Both the position numbers and the translations under genes were made by a program. From Novosphingobium sp. SCN 66-18 (GTDB lineage: Bacteria > Pseudomonadota > Alphaproteobacteria > Sphingomonadales > Sphingomonadaceae), in the NCBI GenBank assembly GCA_001725355.1, contig MEGD01000001.1, forward strand, positions 1 to 64,000: a stretch of 64,000 nucleotides of DNA, read 5' to 3'. Below are positions 49,130 to 58,772 of this stretch, piece by piece (the stretch's first letter is position 1; every line of letters begins with the position of its first letter). The notes beneath the pieces are model-generated. The model was not told where the DNA came from, ran no database searches, and saw nothing but the letters and a program-made list of their open reading frames with translations.

Positions 49130-50361
49130 ACGGTCAGGCCGGGCGCCGCCACGGCCTGCGCACGATCGCCATCCTGGCGAGCGTGGCCGCGCTCGGGTCG
49201 ATGGCGATCCACATGCTGGTGCCGGCCCTGCCATTGCTGGCTGGCGAACTGGGCCTGAATCCCGCACGTGCCCAGCAAGTCGTGAGCGTTTATCTCGGCG
49301 GCCTTGCCTGCGGCCAGTTGATCGCGGGGCCGGTTGCCGATCGCTGGGGCCGCCGCCCCGTTCTCCTGCTGGGCCTGGCCTGCTACGTGCTGGGCGCGGC
49401 CGCCGGCGCACTTGCCGCGAACTTCCCCCTGCTGCTTGGCGCGCGCCTGCTGCAAGCGATGGGCGGAGCGGCCGGAGTCGTGGCATCGCGCGTCATGGTG
49501 GGCGATCTGTTCGACCGCGCGGAAGCCGCAAGCCGGCAGGCCACGCTGATGACGATCGTCCTGCTATCCCCCGCCATCTCGCCCGTTATCGGGGGATTCG
49601 TGGTGACGCACAGCGGGTGGCGCATGATCCTGGGGATGCTGGCGCTGGTGGGCGGCGCCTCGTTCGCGTCATCCTGGCTTCTGCTCCCGGAAACACAGGG
49701 CGGGGGTGGTTCGCCTGCCAGCGGATCCTCCACCGCCCATCCGTCGGCCAGTTCCGCTAGGCTTCTGAAGGGGTATGCGCGCCTGCTGTCGAACCCGGGA
49801 TTCCTGCTGGCGACGGGAAGTCTCGCCTGCGCCAGCAGCAGTCTCTACATGTTTCTGGGAAGCGCACCTTTCCTGCTGATCCGCCAGTTCGGACTGACGC
49901 CGTCGCAAACAGGAACGGCACTGCTGGCCATCGCAGGCGCCGGCATTGCCGGAACGCGCCTGGTCGGCCCGACCGCGCGCCGCGGCGATGCGCTGCTGGC
50001 CGGCACAGCGATCGCTCTGGGCGGCACATTACTGGCCACATGGCTGGCCTACCGCGGGATCATCGGTCCGGTAGCGCTCGTCGCCCCGATGACACTGCTG
50101 GGCGTGGCCTCCGGCATGATCGGGCCGGCCGCGATCCATGCCGCGATCTTTGCCGAGGAAGGGTTCTCGGCAACCGCGGCCAGCCTCGCCGGGGCGACAC
50201 AGATGCTTGCCAGCGGCTGTGCCATGGCAATTCTCGGCCTGTTCGCCCCGATCACCCCGTTGCGGCTGGCGTTGGCGCTGCTGCTGACAACCGGCTTCGC
50301 GTTCTGCTGCGCGCTTTCACGCCTCCTGTCGGCACACGAACAGCGCGATCGCGCGCGCTGA
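49126..50361 (+). CDS. MFS transporter, Bcr/CflA-type drug:proton antiporter
   Basis: GTG 49126 overlaps the previous stop as GTGA. The 411-residue product has about 12 segments, and the Bcr/CflA features are clear: M-A-I-H-M-L-V-P-A-L-P, Q-V-V-S-V-Y-L-G-G-L-A-C-G-Q-L, G-P-V-A-D-R-W-G-R-R-P and R-L-L-Q-A-M-G-G-A-A-G. Such proteins export small molecules. Pairing an importer with an exporter in one operon with a P450 suggests handling of a toxic or exchangeable compound. The receptor gene follows after 102 bases with its own operator. Confidence 0.87.
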   Translation: MNGQAGRRHGLRTIAILASVAALGSMAIHMLVPALPLLAGELGLNPARAQQVVSVYLGGLACGQLIAGPVADRWGRRPVLLLGLACYVLGAAAGALAANFPLLLGARLLQAMGGAAGVVASRVMVGDLFDRAEAASRQATLMTIVLLSPAISPVIGGFVVTHSGWRMILGMLALVGGASFASSWLLLPETQGGGGSPASGSSTAHPSASSARLLKGYARLLSNPGFLLATGSLACASSSLYMFLGSAPFLLIRQFGLTPSQTGTALLAIAGAGIAGTRLVGPTARRGDALLAGTAIALGGTLLATWLAYRGIIGPVALVAPMTLLGVASGMIGPAAIHAAIFAEEGFSATAASLAGATQMLASGCAMAILGLFAPITPLRLALALLLTTGFAFCCALSRLLSAHEQRDRAR

Positions 50362-50397
50362 CGGACGCTATCGCGCCAATGGCATGACAAAGCATCT

Positions 50398-50413
50398 ATG
50401 CAAGGGCTTACAT
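50398..50413. promoter_or_regulatory. LacI-type operator ATGCAAGGGCTTACAT (site B)
   Basis: Lies 51-66 bases upstream of the receptor start at 50464. It shares its pattern with sites A and C, and its right flank (GCTTACATATGC) is close to that of site C (GCTTACATAAGC). Confidence 0.6.
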
Positions 50414-50463
50414 ATGCGTTATCGGCCAACCCCACAAACAATTCTCATGAGGGTGAGGAAACC

Positions 50464-52665
<2,202 letters not shown>

Positions 52666-52680
52666 CGGCAACGGACGGAC

Positions 52681-54198
52681 GTGATGCCCACCGTGTTCAA
52701 GTCCATCCGGTTCCACCACGTCCTGCCCGCGATCGCCGTCCTGACGCTTGCCCTATCGGCGGGTGCGCGGGGCGGCGATGCGCCGGACCGCTGGTGGGCG
52801 CCCGGCGAAGGCAGGGTATTTCCAGCCGAACTGGACTACGACAACGCCAACGGCACGTTGCGCGCGCTGCTTGTCGACGGCCCGATGCCGACGAAGGGCC
52901 ACCCGTTCTTCGAGCCGCTGGGGCCTAACGGTCGCGCCTGCGTGACCTGCCACCAGCCGGCCGATGCCATGAGCCTGTCTGCCGAAAGCGCCCGGCGGCA
53001 ATGGGAGCGCACCGGCGGCAAGGACCCCTTGTTCGCGGCCTACGACGGCTCGAACTGCCCCACGTTGCCGCAGGCGGAACGGGCATCGCATTCGCTGCTG
53101 CTGGAACGGGGGCTGATCCGCATCGAACGCCCGTGGCCGGTGCGGCAGTTCAACGGCCAGCCGGTAACGCCGGACTTCTCGATCGAGGTGGTGCGCGATC
53201 CCAACGGCTGCAACAGCGGTCCGCGCTATGGCCCGGCGGCGGGCAGGATCTCGGTCTATCGCCGGCCGCGCCCGGTCGCCAACATGAAATACCTGCTGGC
53301 GGTCGGCTTCCCCTATGATCCCAAGCAGGGCTACGCGCTGCCGCTCGATCCGGATACGGGCAAGCCCGAATCCGGCAATCTCATGGCGGACAACCGCGCC
53401 GGCAACTTGCGCATCCAGATGGAAGACGCGGCGGCCAGCCACCTGCAGATGCTGCGCCGGCTGACGCCCGAGCAGCGCCGGCAGATCGAGGATTTCGAAC
53501 TGCGCATCTTCACCGCGCAGCAGGCAAGCAAGACAGGCGGTGCGGTCAACACCACCGGCGCCCGGGCCGGGCCGGCGCGCTTGCGGGATTCCCAGCCTGG
53601 CGCGCTTGGCAGCATCGGCGAACCGGTGTGGAGCGAATTCACGGGCTGGGAAAAGATCAGCACGGAAGAGGCGCGGAGCCTGACGCCGGAGCAACTGGCC
53701 TTCCGCCAGTCCGTTGCCCGTGGCGCGCGCGTGTTTCGGGAGAAGATGTTTCTCATCACCGATACGGCCGGCATCAATTCCCGCATCGGCTTTGGCAACC
53801 CGGTGCGCAATTCGTGCGTGTTCTGTCACAACATGAGCCAGATGGGGAACGACGTGGCACCGGGGCAGGTCGATCTCGGCACGACGACGCTGCCCTTCGC
53901 CGATCCCTGGGCCGATCTGCCGCTGTTCAAGGTCACCTGCCTGAAAGCGCCGCACCCGCATTATGGCCGGGTCATCTACACCTATGATCCCGGCTTCGCG
54001 CTGACCAGTGGCCGGTGCGCCGATGTCGGCAAGATCACGCTGCAATCCATGCGGGGGCTGTCCGCCCGCGCACCGTACTTCTCGAACGGGCTGGCAAAGG
54101 ACTTGCGGGGGATCGTGGACTATTACGAGCGCCGCTATTCCATCGGCTATACCGAGCAGGAGAAGCAGGATCTCGTCAATCTGATGAGCGTGCTGTGA
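52681..54198 (+). CDS. Di-haem c-type cytochrome, peroxidase/MauG-like
   Basis: The 505-residue protein has an N-terminal signal sequence (V-L-P-A-I-A-V-L-T-L-A-L-S-A-G-A) and two haem-binding motifs: C87-V-T-C-H and C379-V-F-C-H. The C-terminal M-R-G-L-S-A-R-A-P-Y-F-S-N-G and V-D-Y-Y-E-R-R-Y are typical of the bacterial cytochrome c peroxidase/MauG group. It is longer than standard peroxidases (about 330 residues), with most of the insert between the haems. It should act in the periplasm, as a peroxidase or an oxygenase-type enzyme on the receptor's substrate. ATG 52684 is an equal start choice. Confidence 0.87.
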   Translation: MMPTVFKSIRFHHVLPAIAVLTLALSAGARGGDAPDRWWAPGEGRVFPAELDYDNANGTLRALLVDGPMPTKGHPFFEPLGPNGRACVTCHQPADAMSLSAESARRQWERTGGKDPLFAAYDGSNCPTLPQAERASHSLLLERGLIRIERPWPVRQFNGQPVTPDFSIEVVRDPNGCNSGPRYGPAAGRISVYRRPRPVANMKYLLAVGFPYDPKQGYALPLDPDTGKPESGNLMADNRAGNLRIQMEDAAASHLQMLRRLTPEQRRQIEDFELRIFTAQQASKTGGAVNTTGARAGPARLRDSQPGALGSIGEPVWSEFTGWEKISTEEARSLTPEQLAFRQSVARGARVFREKMFLITDTAGINSRIGFGNPVRNSCVFCHNMSQMGNDVAPGQVDLGTTTLPFADPWADLPLFKVTCLKAPHPHYGRVIYTYDPGFALTSGRCADVGKITLQSMRGLSARAPYFSNGLAKDLRGIVDYYERRYSIGYTEQEKQDLVNLMSVL

Positions 54199-54980
54199 TG
54201 AAAAGGACTGCGATCGCCGCCGGATGGTTCGTCGTGCTGGCGGCGCCGTTGTCGGCACAGGCGCAACAGGCGGGCGAACTTGTCCGCTTCATCGCCTGCC
54301 CCGTCTATCGCGATACCGATTCCGGCCGCAAATCGGGTTGCTGGCTGGCGGACGACCGCGAAAGCGGGATCCGCTACGACGTTAGCCAAAGCCCCTACAA
54401 GCCCGACTGGAACCGGGAAGTGCTGGTGGAAGGCCGCGTCTCCGCCGATCCGCCGACGCCGTGCGGAGCAACGGTGCTGGAACCGGTGCGGACATCGCGG
54501 CTGGATACGCCCTGCCCACGCCACATGCTGCCGGCGGAAGGCTACGCAGGCCGGCGCTACAAGCTGCCCCGCCGCAACATCGATCCGCTGTCCGTGCCCC
54601 GGAAAGTGCCGCCCGGTCCCTACGCCGAGCGCACGTTCCCGGTCTATTTCGAGTTCGGCAACGACTTCCTCGTCTATCAGTATGACGACTGGCTGATCGA
54701 CAACGCGGTCACCTGGATACGCGCGGCTCACCCCAGGAAGCTTGTCGTCACCGGATTTGCCGCAACCGACCCGACGTCCGTGTCCGGCCGCACCATCGCG
54801 GAGCCGGCCGGCCTTGCCGCCGCGCGTGCCGCCAGCATCGCCGAAACGCTGCGGCGGCTTCTGCCGGGCATGATCGTGGAGACCCGCGCGCAAACGGGCG
54901 CCCTGCCCACCGACGAGCCGGAAGCGGACGGGCTACCGGGACAATCGCAACGCCGCGCGGAAATCCGTGCGGTGTTCTGA
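54198..54980 (+). CDS. OmpA-like periplasmic/envelope protein
   Basis: The ATG overlaps the cytochrome stop as TGATG. The 260-residue protein has a signal peptide (A-A-P-L-S-A-Q-A ending near residue 22), an N-terminal half with several cysteines (F-I-A-C-P-V-Y, S-G-C-W-L, T-P-C-G, D-T-P-C-P), and a C-terminal half with OmpA-like features: F-P-V-Y-F-E-F-G-N-D-F, V-V-T-G-F-A-A-T-D and R-A-A-S-I-A-E-T-L. Those segments suggest peptidoglycan binding. It probably holds or supports the neighbouring receptor and cytochrome. I do not recognise a named family for the N-terminal half. Confidence 0.72.
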   Translation: MKRTAIAAGWFVVLAAPLSAQAQQAGELVRFIACPVYRDTDSGRKSGCWLADDRESGIRYDVSQSPYKPDWNREVLVEGRVSADPPTPCGATVLEPVRTSRLDTPCPRHMLPAEGYAGRRYKLPRRNIDPLSVPRKVPPGPYAERTFPVYFEFGNDFLVYQYDDWLIDNAVTWIRAAHPRKLVVTGFAATDPTSVSGRTIAEPAGLAAARAASIAETLRRLLPGMIVETRAQTGALPTDEPEADGLPGQSQRRAEIRAVF

Positions 54981-54986
54981 ACACGG

Positions 54987-55043
54987 GTGATCGCGCGGCA
55001 GCCCAGCGGGGCCACCGCCTGCAAACGGTCCGCGCGCGATCAC
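54987..55043. terminator. Possible bidirectional terminator hairpin
   Basis: GTGATCGCGCG at 54987-54997 pairs with CGCGCGATCAC at 55033-55043 between two convergent genes. The 35-base loop is long and the right arm covers the MmgE/PrpD stop codon, so the assignment is tentative. Confidence 0.35.
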
Positions 55044-56422
55044 TTGAACAGGCTGCCCACGTCTTCGCAACGATCCAGCGTGAGGATCGCGGCCGCCAGG
55101 CTTTCCGCCTGATCCCGGCCGCGCGGCAACGCGGCATGGGCAAGGCAATCGACAAACTTTGCATGCTGCGCCGCATGCGACAGCGGGCGCGCCGGGCAGC
55201 CCAGCGCATCGGGCACCATCGCCTCCAGCAAAGTCCCATCGCGGAGCCGGATGCTCATCGCCCCGCCGGTGCCCCGCTGCCAGGCCGGTGCCTGCACAGT
55301 ACGCGGCCGCACCAGCGCCGATAGGGCCAGCACCTGCTGGTCGGCCAGCGTGCCGGCGCCGAAATCGTCGAGGCCGACGCCACCCTTTGTCAGCGCCAGC
55401 GCCGTCGTAAACGGTATGGAAAACTTCGCGTCGATCGCGACGGCCGGCGCCTGCTTGCGCTCCAGCGGATCGACCAGCATCTGCTGCACCTCGTCCACCT
55501 CCACATCGATGCCGGCAACCTCTGCCGGGGCAAAGCCGTGCCGGCCGCGCAGATCGAGCGCCATTTCGATGAACGGATGCGTTCCCCGGCAACTCGGCCA
55601 GGGCTTGAACGTCAGTTCCGTACCCCAGAAATGCGCGCCCAGCCGATCGGCAAGATCGTCGGCGGAAAAGGCGCCACCGGCGTAGAGCGCGTAGAACCCG
55701 GCCCTGCCCTCCAGCGGGGCTTCGAACCCCGCAACGCCCTCTCTCGCCAGCAACACGGCCGTCAGCGCGGCCTGGGCGGGAAAGGCCTCGCGCACCGCCC
55801 GCAGCACCGTCCCCCGGCTGTATTTGATCTCGCCCGGCATGGTTGCCTGGCACAGGACCATGGACAGCGCGTCCTTCACCTGCGCGGCATTCAGCCCCAG
55901 CAGGTTGGCCGCCCCGGCGGCGGCACCATAGGCCGCGACGATTGGGGGTGGATACCATCCGCCCTTTTCCATGGGCTGCCTGAGCGACAACGCCATACGG
56001 CAGGCGATGTCGCCACCGACCGCCAGCGCCGTCAGGAAGCGCCGGCCGTCCACCGGGCCTTCGGACTGCGCCAGCGCCAGCAGCACCGGGACGAGCGAGG
56101 CGTTGGGATGGGCCGGCGCGCGATCAAACGCGTCCTCGTAATCGACCGCATGGGCAAGGGCGCCATTCGCCAAGGCGGCACCGGCGGGCTGGGCGCGGAT
56201 GCCGGTGCCAAAAATGCTGCACGGCCCCTCTCCACCCCGCGCGGCCAGCGTCACGAACGGCTGCGCTTCGTGGGCAAGGCCACTGGCGGCGTAGATCACC
56301 CCCGTTGCGTCCAGACATGCGCGGGCGGCGGCGGCGCGTGCATCGTCGGGCAAGCAGTCCCAGCGCATCGTGGCGATGTGACGGGCCAGCACGTCGCTGA
56401 TCCCGGTTCCGGATGACGTCAT
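55040..56422 (-). CDS. MmgE/PrpD family protein
   Basis: From ATG 56422 the product has 460 residues and the family pattern: L-A-N-G-A-L-A-H-A-V-D-Y-E-D-A-F-D (about 90-106), H-P-N-A-S-L-V-P-V-L-L-A-L, F-K-P-W-P-S-C-R-G-T-H-P-F-I and D-A-K-F-S-I-P-F-T. Known members are 2-methylcitrate dehydratase and cis-aconitate decarboxylase/isomerase-like enzymes, which act on tricarboxylic acids in the cytoplasm. The ATG overlaps the transporter stop by 4 bases. It is the last gene of the CapA-transporter-MmgE operon and probably processes what that transporter brings in. Confidence 0.88.
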   Translation of the reverse strand: MTSSGTGISDVLARHIATMRWDCLPDDARAAAARACLDATGVIYAASGLAHEAQPFVTLAARGGEGPCSIFGTGIRAQPAGAALANGALAHAVDYEDAFDRAPAHPNASLVPVLLALAQSEGPVDGRRFLTALAVGGDIACRMALSLRQPMEKGGWYPPPIVAAYGAAAGAANLLGLNAAQVKDALSMVLCQATMPGEIKYSRGTVLRAVREAFPAQAALTAVLLAREGVAGFEAPLEGRAGFYALYAGGAFSADDLADRLGAHFWGTELTFKPWPSCRGTHPFIEMALDLRGRHGFAPAEVAGIDVEVDEVQQMLVDPLERKQAPAVAIDAKFSIPFTTALALTKGGVGLDDFGAGTLADQQVLALSALVRPRTVQAPAWQRGTGGAMSIRLRDGTLLEAMVPDALGCPARPLSHAAQHAKFVDCLAHAALPRGRDQAESLAAAILTLDRCEDVGSLFK

Positions 56423-57441
56423 GATCGCGCCGCCAGCCGGGGGGCGAGCGACAGCAGCACGATCGCCGCGATCAGAATGCCGGCGCCCAAAAGTTCGGCC
56501 GGGCGCGGCATTTTCAGTCCCCAGAACAAGGCGAGCAGAACCGATCCGCCAACCCCCGCGACCAGGCTCGCCGCGCGTTCCAGCGGCACGCAATAGGCAT
56601 TTTCGCGCGGGTCCAGCAGGATCAGGATTGCCAGCACGGAAATTAACGTCAGCGTGCAGCCGATCCAGAACAGCGGCCACAGCACCGGATCCGTCCACAC
56701 GCTGACGAAGCCCCAGGCAAGCTCGCCCGATTGGCCGCCGATGCCGGACGCGGAAATCGCCGCCAGCGCCGCCACCGACAAGGGCAGCGCGATCATCTTT
56801 TCCTCGACGAAGTAGCGTCGGACAGAGGCGGCATCCCCGGTCTTGGAAATCTTGGTCATCACCGCCAGCCGAAGGAAATAGCCGATGGTGTAGAGCACGA
56901 CCGTCACGATCGCGATGGGCGGCAGCTTGAGGCCGCCCCGATCGGTCAAGGTGATGAGCAAGGCCACCAGCACCATGGCCAGCGCGGCCCAACTCCACCA
57001 GCGCACGCGGCGGCCGAACACCATGTCCACCAGCGGCGCGATGACCAGGACATCGCCGCGCATGATGAGCTGGATGAACGGGATACTCACATCCCGGATC
57101 GTGAACGACAGCGGCACCGTGAACAGCACGAGCGCGGTTCCCAGGCCCGAAAGCAGCGTATAGCGCGTCGGCACGGGCAAACGCATGCCCGCCACCCGCA
57201 CGGCATGGGCATCGCGATGCCATCCCGAAAGCCAGATGAACGCCCACGTCAGGACCATGCTGATGATCAGCGAGGCCGGCAGGGTTTCCAGCCCCGTCAA
57301 CGGCCGTCCCAGGCCGGGATGCGTTACCGAGGTGACCAGACGCGTGACGATGACGTTCGGCAGATAGGCCAGCAGATAGAGGAAGACCGTGGCTTCCATC
57401 GGAAAGGCGGCCAGCGACAACCGGCGGTGGCGCGCGCTCAT
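56419..57441 (-). CDS. Integral membrane transporter, DMT-like
   Basis: The 340-residue protein has about ten hydrophobic segments, roughly the ten of a drug/metabolite transporter, including F-L-Y-L-L-A-Y-L-P-N-V-I-V near the start, L-I-M-R-G-D-V-L-V-I-A-P-L in the middle and L-L-G-A-G-I-L-I-A-A-I-V-L-L at the end. I do not recognise a closer family, so EamA-type is a working label. The ATG overlaps the CapA stop by 4 bases and its stop overlaps the MmgE/PrpD start. It would supply or export the compound handled by these two enzymes. Confidence 0.72.
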   Translation of the reverse strand: MSARHRRLSLAAFPMEATVFLYLLAYLPNVIVTRLVTSVTHPGLGRPLTGLETLPASLIISMVLTWAFIWLSGWHRDAHAVRVAGMRLPVPTRYTLLSGLGTALVLFTVPLSFTIRDVSIPFIQLIMRGDVLVIAPLVDMVFGRRVRWWSWAALAMVLVALLITLTDRGGLKLPPIAIVTVVLYTIGYFLRLAVMTKISKTGDAASVRRYFVEEKMIALPLSVAALAAISASGIGGQSGELAWGFVSVWTDPVLWPLFWIGCTLTLISVLAILILLDPRENAYCVPLERAASLVAGVGGSVLLALFWGLKMPRPAELLGAGILIAAIVLLSLAPRLAARS

Positions 57442-58559
57442 TGCGCCGCTTCCACGATGACCATGTCTCCTTCCACGCGATAGCGCGCGTTGAGCCCCGC
57501 CTCGTCCGTCACCGCGGCCATGTAATCGACCACCGCCGCGAAATCCGCGGTCCCCGGCGCAGGCAGGCGCGGTACGGCGTCGCGCCCGATCGCCAAGGGC
57601 AGGAAGCCGGCCTGCCGCACCCGGCCATCGGCGATATCCAGCCGCGCGATCATCGACAGGCGCGCGGCTTTGGGGAAATTGTAAAGGCTGTCGAAATCGG
57701 GTTCCCACTCCTCCGCCAGAACACGGATCTCGTTGAAACTTTTCGACGCCGCAAGCGCCGGATCCATGCGCAGGTCGGTCGCGAAGTTGCACAACGAATA
57801 GAATACGGGTTTGCCGTCGATCACCTCGCAGCCCTTCAGGATATGGGCATGGCCACCGAAAATGGCGTCGGCCCCCGCGGCAATCGCCGCACGGGCAACG
57901 TCGCGCTGATAATCCGCGATCACCGCGCGCACGAAATGAATGCCCCAATGGTGCGAGACAAGCACGATGTCCGCTTCGCGCTTCGCGGTCCGGATATCCG
58001 CCTCCATCGCGGCAAGATCGGCACGATGGGGATAGGTGTGGGTGCGCGGCGGCGTGCCCGGCTGATCGTGTTCGATCTGTTCGTAGACCGTGAAGGCGCG
58101 CATCGGCGCACAGCCCGGCCTGCGCTCGTCCGCCCAATAGCTGTGCGGCAGAATACTGGAATAGGCGAGGAAGGCGACGCGCGTTCCGTCAGGAAGCTGC
58201 CGTAGCACCGGGCGGCGCGCCTCGACGATAGTGGCCCCCGCGCCAACTACGCTGATGCCGGCCGCCTGCAGGTGCCCGCGCGTTTCGAAGAAGGCCTCGG
58301 CGCCCCAGTCCATCACGTGATTGCCAGCCATGGAGATCACGTCGAACCCGGCCCGGGCAAGCGCCGCGGCGCCTTCGGGACGGGCCAGTACGGCGTGGCG
58401 CGCCTGCGGAAGCCGGACGCCCCGTTCGGCGAAGCTGGTTTCAAGCTGGCCAAACACGATGTCCGCGCTTTGCAGGAGATCGGCCGTGCCCGCAAAACAG
58501 GCGTCGTAGTCCTCACGATCCATCGCAAGGTCGCCCGTGGCGAGAACGGTGTGGATCAC
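57438..58559 (-). CDS. CapA-family metallophosphoesterase-fold protein (second)
   Basis: The 373-residue protein shows V-L-A-T-G-D-L at the start, S-M-A-G-N-H-V-M-D-W-G-A-E, L-A-Y-S-S-I-L and G-G-H-A-H-I-L-K-G-C-E with K-P-V-F-Y-S-L-C-N, the same metal-site pattern as the CapA at 39108. No signal peptide is seen. It is the first gene of an operon with a membrane transporter (4-base overlap) and an MmgE/PrpD gene. A LacI-type operator lies 77-92 bases upstream. As with its paralogue, capsule or polyglutamate genes are absent, so a catabolic hydrolase role is more likely. Confidence 0.88.
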   Translation of the reverse strand: MIHTVLATGDLAMDREDYDACFAGTADLLQSADIVFGQLETSFAERGVRLPQARHAVLARPEGAAALARAGFDVISMAGNHVMDWGAEAFFETRGHLQAAGISVVGAGATIVEARRPVLRQLPDGTRVAFLAYSSILPHSYWADERRPGCAPMRAFTVYEQIEHDQPGTPPRTHTYPHRADLAAMEADIRTAKREADIVLVSHHWGIHFVRAVIADYQRDVARAAIAAGADAIFGGHAHILKGCEVIDGKPVFYSLCNFATDLRMDPALAASKSFNEIRVLAEEWEPDFDSLYNFPKAARLSMIARLDIADGRVRQAGFLPLAIGRDAVPRLPAPGTADFAAVVDYMAAVTDEAGLNARYRVEGDMVIVEAAQ

Positions 58560-58635
58560 GATCTTCTCCCGCAGGCCATGCGGAACGGGGTTGGCGATGG
58601 CCTCTTTTCATCGGGCTACCGCGCCGAGAGAACGA

Positions 58636-58651
58636 ACGCAAGCGCTTACAT
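58636..58651. promoter_or_regulatory. LacI-type operator ACGCAAGCGCTTACAT (site C)
   Basis: Upstream of the CapA-transporter-MmgE operon (start 58559). It matches site B at 14 of 16 bases. Its core GCAAGCGCTTAC is the best palindrome of the three. Confidence 0.6.
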
Positions 58652-58688
58652 AAGCCAGCTCCGACAGGAGCGGCAATCGCCAAAGGAA

Positions 58689-58724
58689 GCCGCCGCCCGG
58701 CCAGTGAGGAAGCCGGGCGGCGGC
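58689..58724 (-). terminator. Terminator after the 61.5-kb receptor
   Basis: A perfect 12-base-pair stem (58689-58700 with 58713-58724, 12-base loop) lies 49 bases past the receptor stop, followed on the minus strand by TTCCTTT. It insulates the CapA promoter from receptor transcription. Confidence 0.7.
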
Positions 58725-58772
58725 GATGGCGCGGTGCGGAGGACTGCCCCGCGCCAAGTCCGGAAGGGTGGG